Of a stretch of 56,613 nucleotides of DNA, positions 1-8,125 are shown piece by piece (position 1 is the first letter of the stretch; every line of letters starts with the position of its first letter). The position numbers and the translations under genes are program-made. The notes beneath the pieces were generated by a model that was not told the DNA's origin, did no database searches, and saw nothing but the letters and a program-made list of their open reading frames with translations. Origin of the DNA: an uncultured Lachnospiraceae bacterium (lineage in GTDB: Bacteria; Bacillota; Clostridia; Lachnospirales; Lachnospiraceae); NCBI GenBank assembly GCA_910589265.1, contig CAJUTQ010000046.1, forward strand, positions 1 through 56,613, given 5' to 3'.

Positions 1-105
1 GAACTAGAGAGATATATTGATTATTATAATAACAAACGGATTAAGGCAAAACTAAAAGGACTGAGTCCTGTGCAATACAGGCTCCAATCCTTATCAGTTG
101 CATAA
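1..105 (+). pseudogene. IS3-family transposase OrfB, C-terminal end only
   Basis: The window opens inside this gene, so only the last 34 residues are visible, ending at the stop at 103-105. The segment YIDYYNNKRIKAKLKG followed by LSPVQYR is the typical C-terminal tail of IS3-family (IS150 group) DDE transposases, which cut and join IS DNA. It differs in sequence from the full-length IS3 element at 43.5-45.2 kb, so it belongs to a different IS. Whether the upstream part is intact cannot be judged from this window. Confidence 0.85.
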
Positions 106-112
106 CCTTCAA

Positions 113-196
113 TTTTTGTCTAACTTTTTGGGGTCAGATCAACATAAAAATAACCCCTTTCGTTAGACTTGTATTTTGTCTAATAAAAGGGGGTCA
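113..196. repeat. IS right end with a second diverged end and an inverted copy
   Basis: Bases 113-136 run TTTTGTCTAAC to GGGGTCA and form the likely right terminal repeat of the IS whose transposase ends at 105. A second, diverged end (TTTTGTCTAATAAAAGGGGG then TCA, 174-196) follows 38 bases later. A third copy in inverted orientation (ACCCCTTTCGTTAGAC, 153-168) lies between them and can pair with the second. This looks like remains of a second insertion of a related element abutting the first. Confidence 0.55.
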
Positions 197-543
197 CTTC
201 ATAGTGGGGGCTATTTCTTTTTGGAATGTATAAAGGGTATTTGCATTTTACAGACACCCTTTAATACAGTTTTATGTAACAGTTATTCCCTATACTTAGA
301 ATATGGTGCCAAAGAGCAAGGAATAATTCTTTAAATGCTCTAAAATGATATTTTAGACATATTTAAGAATGAAAGTAGTATCATAAGAGAAATTGTTTTT
401 GTCCAGTACATCATTATTCAATAAATCTTGTCCCTTTTCGGAATTGTGTACTCACTAAAAACGGGTTTATAATATACATTGTAGGCAACAGGCAAATATT
501 TTATAATCAAGTATATAAATCGGAAGTTGCAAAGGGGAACTTT
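197..543. other. Intergenic, no gene seen
   Basis: This AT-rich stretch lies between the IS ends and the DUF5808 gene. I see no coding sequence. TATAAT-like stretches occur near 470-515, and a possible ribosome binding site (AAAGGGGA, 531-538) belongs to the next gene. Confidence 0.5.
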
Positions 544-732
544 ATGAAATCAAACAATAGAGATGATGGCTGGTTAACTAGAAGACTATATTTCAACAGA
601 GAAGACAAAAGAATAATGATCAAAAGACCGCAAAGTGGGTTGGGCTATACAATGAATTTAGGAAATAAGTGGACATGGATATTTAATATTATTTTTGTAA
701 TTATTATAATTATATTAGTCAGTGTTCTTTAA
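544..732 (+). CDS. Small membrane protein with DUF5808 domain
   Basis: This is a 62-residue protein starting at ATG 544, with an AAAGGGGA ribosome binding site 5 bases upstream. Residues 8-20 (DGWLTRRLYFNRE) and 28-43 (RPQSGLGYTMNLGNKW) match the pattern of DUF5808, a short aromatic-rich domain of unknown function found in Firmicute membrane proteins. Residues 45-62 are a single strongly hydrophobic helix, so the protein is probably anchored in the cytoplasmic membrane. It stands alone among mobile-element remnants. The domain assignment is from memory of the pattern; no function is claimed. Confidence 0.65.
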   Translation: MKSNNRDDGWLTRRLYFNREDKRIMIKRPQSGLGYTMNLGNKWTWIFNIIFVIIIIILVSVL

Positions 733-811
733 AAAAACTTCTGGTTTGAAGAATTGTCGGGTGAGTGTAAATCAGTAATCCTATGTAAAAAAATGCATTG
801 TATTTTAAATC

Positions 812-952
812 TTAAACAGTGGGTACACTTTTCCGAAAAGGGAGTAAATTTTTGGCTATTGCCTTTGCTATGTCAGTTCGATTTATCAACTTTACCGCCT
901 TATTGGATAATCGGTCAAGAATTTTTATAATTGCTGTTCTGTAATCTTTCAT
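812..952 (-). CDS. Short hypothetical protein, overlapping a decayed upstream gene
   Basis: This 46-residue frame begins MKDYRTAIIKILDRLSNK. Its ATG at 952 overlaps the TGA of the upstream fragment (ATGA), and GGGAGGAAAC lies just upstream as a ribosome binding site. Short proteins starting MKDYR are common in mobile elements of Lachnospiraceae, but I do not know a function. The C-terminus looks eroded, so this may be a remnant. Confidence 0.4.
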   Translation of the reverse strand: MKDYRTAIIKILDRLSNKAVKLINRTDIAKAIAKNLLPFRKSVPTV

Positions 953-1139
953 GCGGTTTCCTCCCTGCTCATAGCCTTATCAATGTTATTATTTGTTGTC
1001 TTGATTTTCTCCAACTGCTGAATAACCCCAAGATGAATATACTTTGTGCGGTCATCTTTCGAATTGTCCATTAAATCTGAAAGTGTGGCATGGAAAATCT
1101 CTGTTACAGTGTCAATGTCAATAAATGACGGTTTGCATT
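949..1139 (-). pseudogene. Truncated mobile-element gene of unknown function
   Basis: An open frame runs from a stop just upstream of CKPSFIDIDTVTEIF to TGA 949-951, but it has no start codon near its beginning. An ATG exists one base away in another frame, suggesting a frameshift near 1137. It is translationally coupled to the 46-residue gene downstream, a layout seen in pairs of small mobile-element genes. The product family is not recognised. Confidence 0.4.
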
Positions 1140-1189
1140 AACGGAATTTTTTCTTGAATTTATCTGGAGATTATGCTATTTTATAAAAA

Positions 1190-1292
1190 AGGGAAAGCCA
1201 GAGAAGCGGCTACCCCTCACAATAGCAAATGAAAACATTTTTACAATGTTCAGCCGTCAGCTACTGGGAATAGTTGGCGGCTATTTTCTTTT
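1190..1292 (+). ncRNA. Candidate antisense antitoxin RNA, 3' end with hairpin
   Basis: On the plus strand, downstream of and overlapping the end of the holin-like toxin gene, lies a hairpin (AGCCGTCAGCTA, loop, TAGTTGGCGGCT, 1252-1283) followed by TTTTCTTTT. Type I toxins of this family are paired with a convergent antisense RNA that overlaps the toxin 3' end, and this hairpin is placed where that RNA would terminate. The RNA start is not defined from the sequence. Confidence 0.35.
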
Positions 1293-1373
1293 GTCCTTAA
1301 AAATCTGATAAAGCAGACTGATAAGGGAAACAATGAACATACAGAACAAAAAGAAATCCTGATATGTAATCAT
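1281..1373 (-). CDS. Putative holin-like (Hol_Tox family) type I toxin
   Basis: This is a 30-residue peptide starting MITYQDFFLFCMFIVSLISL and ending in a basic tail (FKDKRK). It is preceded by a strong AAAGGAGGG site 7 bases before the ATG at 1373. One membrane helix plus a short charged tail is the form of the Hol_Tox/TxpA-like peptides, which insert in the membrane and are silenced by an antisense RNA. A longer upstream reading frame (to 1463) exists but has no comparable ribosome binding site. The family call rests on size, composition and the MITYQDFFLF opening. Confidence 0.6.
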   Translation of the reverse strand: MITYQDFFLFCMFIVSLISLLYQIFKDKRK

Positions 1374-1565
1374 TGTATCGCCCTCCTTTCTTTCGTCTAG
1401 AGGGCTTTCACCCCTCCAAATAAAAAAGAGGGGTTGCTGCCTTTGGCTCTGTGGTTTTGTCACAAGCTATATCATAAGTCCGTCTATTCATCAATCACAT
1501 TTAGACATTGAGTATCAAAACAGACGGATAATAGAAATGATACTAAAAGAGAGGGGATATTGATT

Positions 1566-2345
1566 ATGTGTGTGTATGGATATTGCCGAATAGTACAAAG
1601 CAGCAGAGCATTGACAGACAGATTAGAAAATATTAAAGGGCAGGTATGATAAGGTTGTAATAATACAGGAAGTATATGCAGGAACAAAGCAGGACAGACT
1701 AGAATGGAATAAGCTGTATAAGAAAGCCAAAGTAGGAGATGCTATTATTTTTGATAGTGTATCACGAATGAGTAGGAATGCAGACGAGGGTTTTTGTCTG
1801 TATGAAGAATTATATAATAAGGGCATAGAACTTGTATTTCTGAAGGAGCCGTATATCAACACAAGCACATATAAAAAAGCATTAGAGAGTAATATATCAA
1901 TAACCGGAACAAATATTGACTTTATCTTAGAGGGTGTGAATAAATACCTTATGTCGCTAGCAAAGGAACGGACAAGGCTTACTTTTGAACAGTCGGAGAA
2001 AGAGGTACAGGACTTGCATCAGAGAACGAAAGAGGGAATAGAAACAGCGAGATTCAATGGTAAGCAGATAGGGCAAAGCTGATGACAAAGAAATCCATTG
2101 AAGCGAAGAAACAGATACAGAAGCATAGCAAGGATTTTAAAGATGTGGATTGTATGAGGCTGATAGGGCTTGCAAGAAATACATTCTATAAATATAAGAA
2201 AGGCAAGGCAAAGCGTGAATTATTAGAAAAATTTGATATTGTGGAAGCCGAGACATACAGAAACAGTATGGATAAATTCAATGAGCATGGGTTTACTTCT
2301 ACAGTGAAGTATATCACTTTACGCAGGGCAGAATTACAGGCATAA
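1566..2345 (+). pseudogene. Serine recombinase (resolvase/invertase), frameshifted
   Basis: The frame opens at ATG 1566 with MCVYGYCRI, the N-terminal catalytic strand of small serine recombinases, which cut DNA through a serine and rearrange or resolve mobile elements. It is interrupted by a stop near 1650 (after NIKGQV), resumes in another frame with VVIIQEVYAGTK and DSVSRMSRNADEGF, then shifts again at 2080 (after NGKQIGQS) into TKKSIEAKK and the C-terminal helix-turn-helix LARNTFYKYKKG. The normal protein is about 200 residues. The last 40 residues diverge from the family. At least two frameshifts make it non-functional. Confidence 0.8.
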
Positions 2346-2679
2346 TATAAAATACAGGTAGAAATTATACTTGAGCAGAGAAAAAGAAAGTGTCTGCAAG
2401 TGTTTAAAAATTAGATAAAAATGTTTTTTATGATATAATTGTAGTATAAAAATAGCCTGTAAAGTCTTATTTTGTGCGGTTTGAAATTCTCTAAGAGATG
2501 CAGAAAAATTATACAGTTTCAAGAATATGGACTCCGAAGGTTTTCATGCGAAGTTTTTCGTGTTCCGAAAAAAGGATGCGTGTGAAAAAAACCACCTACT
2601 AAGTGCAACATCATAAACTTAAGAATCTCTGCTTCACATTTAGATTTTTATATAAAATATTTTTTTATAACATACCATG
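2346..2679. other. Intergenic, no gene seen
   Basis: This AT-rich gap lies between two decayed mobile genes. The minus-strand reading frame at 2334-2522 has no ribosome binding site and low-complexity residues, so it is not accepted. No structured RNA was recognised. Confidence 0.4.
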
Positions 2680-3615
2680 TTAAAAGAAAAAAGGCCCATA
2701 ATCTCCCCTCAAAAGGAGCATGGGGGATTTACTGCCATTTTCTCGTCCTGTCGCCGCAGCCTCTTTGTCTTTACTGTTGCGGATGTCCTGGATCATATTA
2801 TACACTAGAACCTGCGCCCCAAAATCCTGGTACACATATAGGGATGCTTTCCCTGTTACACTCTCAAATTTCAATTTTTTTAGGGTATGGTATTTCTTTT
2901 CAATTTCCCATCTCTGGTAATATATATTTGTCAGATCTTCTGCGGTAATTGTAGCCGGAAGGTCCGTTACCAGTGCCAGTTCATTTCTAGAAGGAAGCGT
3001 TGATCTTAAGCTCCTTACTGCTGTTTTTCCTTTCTTTTTCCTATCTACATACTGTCCCAGATGTTTTTAGCGTATTTTTGCAGACACACAAAAGAGTGCT
3101 TTAAAATAACTTCTTTATCTTCTGACTGCATCTGTTTACGTTCTGCCTTATAGTCATTAGATGAAAGACGGATCAAATAATGGAGCCCTTCTGCTTCCAA
3201 GAAATCGCTAAACTTTATGGAGGGATAGCCGCAGTCAAAAATTACGAGAACAGGCTGCTTGATTCCCCTTTCTCTCAAATGTTTTATATTTCGTTTTGCC
3301 AGTTCATTTTACGCTGACGGAAATATGTTCCACTGCAATGTCCAGATAAAAATGGTTCAAGACATTCTACATCCCGCTTGTCAGCACCCGCAACTGTCCT
3401 GTTTTGGAATGCTGGTTGCCACTGTTCCCGAATGTTTCCCTTTGAATGGGGCGCTTCTGCCTTGTTTCCGTCAATGGCAGTTAACAGATATTCCTTCCAT
3501 AGTATGGGTTCATCAGAATGATAAAAATCCATAAGATATCTACGGTTCGGATGTGGAAAGATATTAGAATTTAAATGTTTTCTCTGTTGTAAATAACCCT
3601 GTACAGATAACTGCA
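2680..3615 (-). pseudogene. IS4-type DDE transposase, heavily decayed
   Basis: Reading from 3615 downward, the frame begins MQLSVQGYLQQRKHLNS and continues to AIDGNKAEAPHSKGN, the region of the first catalytic aspartate (AIDG). It then breaks into other frames: PVLVIFDCGYPSIK (second aspartate region) and, after several indels, YYQRWEIEKKYHTLKK, KLKFESVTGK and QVLVYNMIQDI (glutamate/C-terminal region). This order of blocks is that of IS4-family transposases. At least three frame changes separate the blocks. No clear terminal repeats were found. Confidence 0.75.
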
Positions 3616-3824
3616 TAGAATTCTCCTTTTTCTTTAAAATAGTTACTGAGTTCAAATGCTGTAGTAAGCCCTTTTTAGAAAGGCAACATAGTAAATAAAA
3701 TGGGTAGATTGGATGAAAAGGTCAAGAGACTTCACTCATTACTTCATTAGGATGATTTTCCAAAAAAATATTTAAGGGTAGAGAAAGGAAAGAATTATGA
3801 TAATCAATAACAATAAAAAAGCAC

Positions 3825-3853
3825 TTGAAAAATTTCGTTATAGCGAATAGTAT
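3825..3853 (+). promoter_or_regulatory. Promoter of the restriction-modification operon with an internal palindrome
   Basis: TTGAAA (3825-3830) and TAGTAT (3848-3853) are separated by exactly 17 bases and lie 24 bases before the methyltransferase start. Most of the spacer is the imperfect palindrome TTCGTTATAGCGAA (3834-3847; six of seven pairs match). A protein bound there would block RNA polymerase. The helix-turn-helix fused to the methyltransferase is the obvious candidate, by analogy with autoregulating C5 methyltransferases; this is inference. Confidence 0.6.
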
Positions 3854-3876
3854 GTTAAAGTAAAGGAGAGTGAAAT

Positions 3877-5322
3877 ATGGAAAACTACATATCCGTAAAA
3901 GAAACGGCGAAACGTTGGAATATATCACCTCGCAGAATACAAATGTTGTGTAATGAAAATAAAGTTTTGGGGGCTAAAAAACATAGTGGTGTGTGGCTTA
4001 TTCCATGTGGAGTAAAAAAACCAGAAAGAATGAAGTTAGGAGCAAAGAGGAAGGATACTGCAACATTACGTGTTTTGTCTTTATTTTCTGGCTGTGGTGG
4101 AATGGATTTAGGATTTGAAGGCGGCTTTCGTGTTTTAAGAAAGTCTGTAAATACTACAATTCATAAAGAATGGAAAATAGAGGAGGAGGGGGAGAATTGG
4201 CTTAGACTACCTAAAAATAAGTATCGAACAGTTTTTGCAAATGATATAAAACCAGAAGCAAAGGCAGCTTGGAGCAACTACTTTAAGAAAAGAGGACTTG
4301 ATGGCACTTCTTATTATTTGGATAGTATTGTTGATTTAGTAAAACTAGAAAAAGAAAATAAAAGAAATATATTTCCAGAATCTGTGGACATTGTAACAGG
4401 TGGATTTCCATGTCAAGATTTTTCAATAGCTGGAAAAAGATTGGGCCTTGCGTCAGACAAAGGACATAATGGAAAGAAAATGAATAGGAATGGGCCAACA
4501 GTAGAAAATCGAGGCCAACTTTATATGTGGATGAGAGAAGTAATAGCAATGACAAAACCTAAGGTGTTTATTGCAGAGAATGTAAAAGGATTAACAAATT
4601 TACATGATGTAAAAGAAATAATAGAGAAAGATTTTTCTTTAGTGTGCAATGAAGGTTATCTGGTTGTACCTGCAAGAGTATTAAATGCAGCAAGATATGG
4701 TGTGCCTCAGGGAAGAGAAAGGCTTATTTTCTTTGGATTTAAAAAATCAGAACTTACTGGAGAAGCATTAGAAAAACTGAGTGCAGAAAAGGTTGATCCT
4801 GAATATGATCCATACCCAATTCCAACCCATTATTTGGAAAGAGAGAAAAGATTAAAGGATGAGCTACCCTTTGTCACAGTGAGAAATGCTTTTATAGATT
4901 TACAGGAACCAGATAAGTCGGAGGATGTAAGCCAACAAAAATATTCAAAGGCAAAATTTATGGGAAAACATTGCCAAGGACAGCAGGAAATAAAGCTTGA
5001 TGGAATCGGTCCGACTATACGCTCGGAACATCATGGCAATATTGAATTTAGAAGGTTATCTAAGGAACATGGGGGAGTATACGATGAAGAATTAAATATA
5101 GGAATGGAAGAAAGGAGGCTGACAATAAGAGAATGTGCCAGAATTCAAACATTTCCAGACGATTATGATTTTGTCATTCCAAGGCAAGGAGAAAATCTGT
5201 CTGTGTCAGCATCCCAGGCATATAAAATAATAGGGAATGCCGTTCCCCCATTATTAGCTTTCCATATAGCAAAAAGGCTGGAAGAAAATTGGAGGAAATA
5301 TTTTGGAGATTCGAATGACTAA
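3877..5322 (+). CDS. DNA (cytosine-5) methyltransferase with N-terminal HTH domain
   Basis: This 481-residue protein methylates cytosine in a recognition site that cannot be read from sequence. Residues 1-45 (SVKETAKRWNISPRRIQML) form an excisionase/MerR-like helix-turn-helix, an unusual N-terminal addition. The methyltransferase follows: motif I LSLFSGCGGMDLGFEGGF (67-84, AdoMet binding), motif IV GGFPCQDFS with catalytic Cys179, motif VI ENVKG, motif VIII QGRERLIFFG, and motif X GNAVPP near the C-terminus. The start ATG has AAAGGAGAG upstream. The gene ends 8 bases inside the restriction endonuclease gene, so the two are translationally coupled. The HTH probably regulates the operon through the palindrome in the promoter. 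Confidence 0.93.
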   Translation: MENYISVKETAKRWNISPRRIQMLCNENKVLGAKKHSGVWLIPCGVKKPERMKLGAKRKDTATLRVLSLFSGCGGMDLGFEGGFRVLRKSVNTTIHKEWKIEEEGENWLRLPKNKYRTVFANDIKPEAKAAWSNYFKKRGLDGTSYYLDSIVDLVKLEKENKRNIFPESVDIVTGGFPCQDFSIAGKRLGLASDKGHNGKKMNRNGPTVENRGQLYMWMREVIAMTKPKVFIAENVKGLTNLHDVKEIIEKDFSLVCNEGYLVVPARVLNAARYGVPQGRERLIFFGFKKSELTGEALEKLSAEKVDPEYDPYPIPTHYLEREKRLKDELPFVTVRNAFIDLQEPDKSEDVSQQKYSKAKFMGKHCQGQQEIKLDGIGPTIRSEHHGNIEFRRLSKEHGGVYDEELNIGMEERRLTIRECARIQTFPDDYDFVIPRQGENLSVSASQAYKIIGNAVPPLLAFHIAKRLEENWRKYFGDSND

Positions 5323-6391
5323 AGAAAAAATGTCGACATATGTCCAAAGATTAAATGAGGTAAGTAATACGATACAAAAGAAGCTAGAAGATAAGAGGAA
5401 AGAAGGGAAAGACACAGAAAAGATGTCTGGGTCAGACTTTGAAAAAGTTGTTTATGATAGTTTGTTAGAAGCTGGATTTGACAAAGATTCCATTATATAT
5501 AGTACACAAAAATTTCCAGATTTTATACTGGAGGATAAAGAGGCTGGGACTAAATTAGGTGTGGAAGTAAAGAAAACAGATGGGACAAGATGGGAAGTAA
5601 TTGGTGGAAGTATATATGAAAGCCTTCGAAATGATGTGAACGATACATATGTGCTAATGGCAAAATTAGGTGGAGACAAACCAGAGGTACGTTTTAGAAA
5701 ATATGAAGAATGTATCGCTGATTTGAGGGTGACTCACAGTCCAAGATTTTATTTAAATTTGGATTTAGAAGAGGGTGAAGACTACCTTACAAAAAACAAT
5801 GCTAAAGATTTACTGGAATTGTCAGGCGATGAATTAAACAGAAAAATAAGGCAATTACTTAGAACAAAAAAATCTACATGGTGGAGCGGAGAAGAAACAG
5901 TAGCCTTTTCAGATTTAACCCAAGAGGAGAAGGGAATATATCTCAATGAGGGAATAGCTCTGTTTCCTCAGGTGTTTAAGGGGGATTATCAAAAATTTAC
6001 GCCATGGCTTGTTTATAGTTGCCTTGTGTGGTGCAAAAATGTGAGGGATATATTTTCTTCAGGAGGCAATAAGTTTGTAGAAGAACTGGGGATATATGTA
6101 TCTGCAATTATGTTTAGAGCATTAGATAATGCAAAAAGCATAAGGCAGAGAATATTAGAGATAACAGAGGAGGAACAGAAAACAGTATGGGGTAAGGTTG
6201 TAAAGACAAAGGAAGAAAGGCTTGAAACATGGATTGATTTAGTGGAAGAAAATATAAGGATGTCCCCAGATTTGATTCGTAATAATAGGAAATTACAGAG
6301 ATTTCAAGGATATAATAATTCAGAGGTTTGCTTTAGTGTGAGGGAGATATATATGGATTTTTTAAAGACCATAATTTTGTCGGATATTTAG
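5315..6391 (+). CDS. Type II restriction endonuclease, PD-(D/E)XK fold
   Basis: This 358-residue protein is encoded directly after, and overlapping, the methyltransferase, which is the usual position of the cognate restriction enzyme. SGSDFEKVVYDSLLEAGF (38-55), then FPDFILED (Asp69) and GVEVKK (Glu84, Lys86), make a PD-(D/E)XK nuclease core with the expected spacing. The remaining 260 residues are family-specific and I do not recognise them, so the recognition sequence is unknown. ATG 5315 has GGAG 7 bases upstream; an in-frame TTG at 5303 with GGAGG is an alternative start. Base composition is as AT-rich as its partner's, so the pair was probably acquired together. Confidence 0.82.
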   Translation: MTKEKMSTYVQRLNEVSNTIQKKLEDKRKEGKDTEKMSGSDFEKVVYDSLLEAGFDKDSIIYSTQKFPDFILEDKEAGTKLGVEVKKTDGTRWEVIGGSIYESLRNDVNDTYVLMAKLGGDKPEVRFRKYEECIADLRVTHSPRFYLNLDLEEGEDYLTKNNAKDLLELSGDELNRKIRQLLRTKKSTWWSGEETVAFSDLTQEEKGIYLNEGIALFPQVFKGDYQKFTPWLVYSCLVWCKNVRDIFSSGGNKFVEELGIYVSAIMFRALDNAKSIRQRILEITEEEQKTVWGKVVKTKEERLETWIDLVEENIRMSPDLIRNNRKLQRFQGYNNSEVCFSVREIYMDFLKTIILSDI

Positions 6392-6395
6392 AAAA

Positions 6396-6848
6396 ATGAA
6401 AAAAATAGTTGAGAAAATAGATAAACTGTTAAAAAAACAATATTATGTAATTGATGTGCTTCCTAAACAAGTTCCTAACAATTCAAAAGGGCAGTTCTTT
6501 GAGGTAGAGGAATACCTATTAAATAATCATAGACAACTCTGTCTTCATTACAGATTTGCTAGTGTCATACTAAAATTAATGTGTTACTATCCGGTTATTC
6601 TTTTCATAGTCAACCATAACAAAATTGTGAAAGATCCTTCACCAAAAATGATAGGAGATTCTATTTATCATATGATGGAAAACCATGGGGAAACATTAAA
6701 TATTCTATTTTCAAAAAATGTACTTTTCGTATTGGAAGAGTCTTGCCTGACAATAACGGTTTACAATCCTAGTAAGGATATGAGGGCAATTATAAAGAAG
6801 ATTGCAAAAGGAGAGGGATTGTTCTGGTGGAAGCCAGAGCAATCATAG
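6396..6848 (+). CDS. Hypothetical protein in the restriction-modification operon
   Basis: This 150-residue protein starts 4 bases after the endonuclease stop, so it is almost certainly co-transcribed. It begins MKKIVEKIDKLLKKQYYVID, has a mixed alpha/beta composition and ends GEGLFWWKPEQS. There is no signal peptide or clear membrane segment; LKLMCYYPVILFIV (60-73) is the only hydrophobic stretch. Related proteins of similar length occur in Lachnospiraceae in my memory, without a function. A ribosome binding site is weak, consistent with coupling to the upstream gene. Confidence 0.6.
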   Translation: MKKIVEKIDKLLKKQYYVIDVLPKQVPNNSKGQFFEVEEYLLNNHRQLCLHYRFASVILKLMCYYPVILFIVNHNKIVKDPSPKMIGDSIYHMMENHGETLNILFSKNVLFVLEESCLTITVYNPSKDMRAIIKKIAKGEGLFWWKPEQS

Positions 6849-6975
6849 TTCCCTATATTAAAGTAGGAGAGAATATAAAAGCTCCTATATATGTATTTAT
6901 AAGGAGTTCTTAATATATTCTATTCTATTAATAATATTTTTTGACTTTTATTTTGTCATAAAGTATACTTTAATA

Positions 6976-7013
6976 GGAAAAATGCCAGACAGCATTATAC
7001 TATGCTATCTGGC
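6976..7013 (-). terminator. Terminator downstream of the first XRE gene
   Basis: The arms GCCAGACAGCA and TGCTATCTGGC (6984-7013) form a hairpin with one mismatch. On the minus strand it is followed by CATTTTTCC, a short U-tract. It lies 14 bases past the stop of the minus-strand regulator at 7027. Confidence 0.65.
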
Positions 7014-7026
7014 GGGATAAGTAATG

Positions 7027-7356
7027 TTATCCTTTTGTTTCCACAAGAGCTTTGGCAGTGGAAAGAAGAACCGAGATGTCCCCCTCAGTGCATTTATATT
7101 GGATTAAATACAATAGCTGAGCTTGTTCTGGTGTTGTATTACTCTCAGAAGTATGAAAAATATTGTCTAGAGGGATATCTAAATAAGAGAGAATACGAAA
7201 AAAAAGATCATAACTGGGAGTTCTATTCTCGTTTTCAATTGCCTGAAGATAGCGAGGAGTAATGCCAAGCTCTTCAGAGAGTTCCATTTGCGTAAGCTTT
7301 TTACTATTTCTAGCAGCTTTAATAATAGCTCCTAGCTGGGTTAAAGTATCATGCAT
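7027..7356 (-). CDS. XRE-family transcriptional repressor, paralogue 1
   Basis: This 109-residue protein carries a Cro/C1-type helix-turn-helix at residues 8-65 (KLTQMELSEELGITPRYLQA, then ENENRTPSYDLFFRIL). The tail of about 40 residues contains LLYLIQYKCTEGDISVLL. It is about 65 percent identical by eye to the gene at 7617-7946. The start has GAGGTGATAAA upstream. Both paralogues share an almost identical 30-base block just upstream (7374-7403 here), which is probably the promoter and operator of each. No neighbouring target gene is obvious; autoregulation is the simplest reading. Confidence 0.85.
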   Translation of the reverse strand: MHDTLTQLGAIIKAARNSKKLTQMELSEELGITPRYLQAIENENRTPSYDLFFRILSYLDIPLDNIFHTSESNTTPEQAQLLYLIQYKCTEGDISVLLSTAKALVETKG

Positions 7357-7373
7357 TTTATCACCTCAGTATT

Positions 7374-7403
7374 CAGTTTATAGTTCGTACTACAATTTTG
7401 AAA
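7374..7403 (-). promoter_or_regulatory. Conserved 30-base upstream block, copy 1
   Basis: This block is identical at 29 of 30 positions to 7965-7994. Each copy sits 18 bases upstream of the start of one XRE paralogue. On the minus strand it contains TTGTAGTACGAA and ends TATAAACTG, a plausible -10. Conservation of non-coding sequence between diverged paralogues suggests a shared operator. Confidence 0.55.
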
Positions 7404-7511
7404 TGCTTTTGGACTATGGGAAAAAATTTCATGATTTCCTATAGAACAGAAAACATTTATCCCACAGGAGCTAAGAGGTGCAATGTCATATAAGGGAGCC
7501 ATTTAGGTCAG

Positions 7512-7569
7512 AGAATCTCGTTATGGAGATTCTTTTTTCTTTCATAGGATAATGTCCTATGAAAGAAAA
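7512..7569. terminator. Two adjacent hairpins between the XRE paralogues
   Basis: AGAATCTC-GTTAT-GGAGATTCT followed by six Ts is a plus-strand terminator-like hairpin. Next to it, TTTTCTTTCATAGGA (7535-7549) and TCCTATGAAAGAAAA (7555-7569) form a perfect 15-base inverted repeat with a 5-base loop. The second probably ends transcription of the minus-strand gene at 7617. Confidence 0.5.
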
Positions 7570-7616
7570 GTCTTTTGGGGATGAGGAAAAGGAAAACAGC
7601 TGATTAACCAATCATT

Positions 7617-7946
7617 TTACATTTTTGTTTCTATAAGAGCTTTGGCAGTGGAGAGAAGAACGGAGATGTCTCGCTCGTCGCATTTATATTTGATTAAATA
7701 CAAGAGCTGATTTTGTTCAGAAGAAATGTTGTTTTCAGGATTATGTAAGATTGTATCAGCAGAAATGTTTAAATAAGAGAGCATACGAAATAGGAGATTG
7801 TAACTTGGAGTTTTGTTTTCGTTTTCAATGGCTTGCAGGTGGCGAGGAGTGATGCCAAGCTCTTCAGAGAGTTCCATTTGCGTAAGTCCTTTCTCCTTGC
7901 GTGTTGTCTTAATGGCAATGCCTAATTTTGATGTTGTTTTTTGCAT
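7617..7946 (-). CDS. XRE-family transcriptional repressor, paralogue 2
   Basis: This 109-residue paralogue of the gene at 7027 has the same length. Its helix-turn-helix runs through GLTQMELSEELGITPRHLQA and its tail reads LLYLIKYKCDERDISVLL. The block MELSEELGITPR is identical in both, so the pair arose by a tandem duplication that has since diverged most in the linker (residues 62-78). The start has GAGGTGATATAAA upstream and the shared 30-base block at 7965-7994. Two repressors reading the same operator could cross-regulate; this is inference. Confidence 0.85.
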   Translation of the reverse strand: MQKTTSKLGIAIKTTRKEKGLTQMELSEELGITPRHLQAIENENKTPSYNLLFRMLSYLNISADTILHNPENNISSEQNQLLYLIKYKCDERDISVLLSTAKALIETKM

Positions 7947-7964
7947 TTTATATCACCTCAACAT

Positions 7965-7994
7965 CAGTTTATAATTCGTACTACAATTTTGAAA
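7965..7994 (-). promoter_or_regulatory. Conserved 30-base upstream block, copy 2
   Basis: This is the second copy of the block at 7374-7403 with one base changed, again 18 bases before a start codon. See the other copy for detail. Confidence 0.55.
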
Positions 7995-8125
7995 CGTTTT
8001 TATTATTCGACTTTTACGATAAAATCATTCACCTAAAAAGAGGATGATTTTGTAACAATATGCTTTAGGCCGAAGAAAAATATTCCGATATACTTTATAA
8101 ATAGACAGGAAAGGAATGGTAATAT

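Noticed and set aside
4283..4555. 90-codon minus-strand frame inside the methyltransferase gene
   Set aside because: Antisense to conserved methyltransferase motifs, leucine/serine-rich low-complexity product, no ribosome binding site.
7002..7444. Two plus-strand frames across the first XRE gene
   Set aside because: They lie opposite a clear helix-turn-helix protein and have no ribosome binding site or family pattern.
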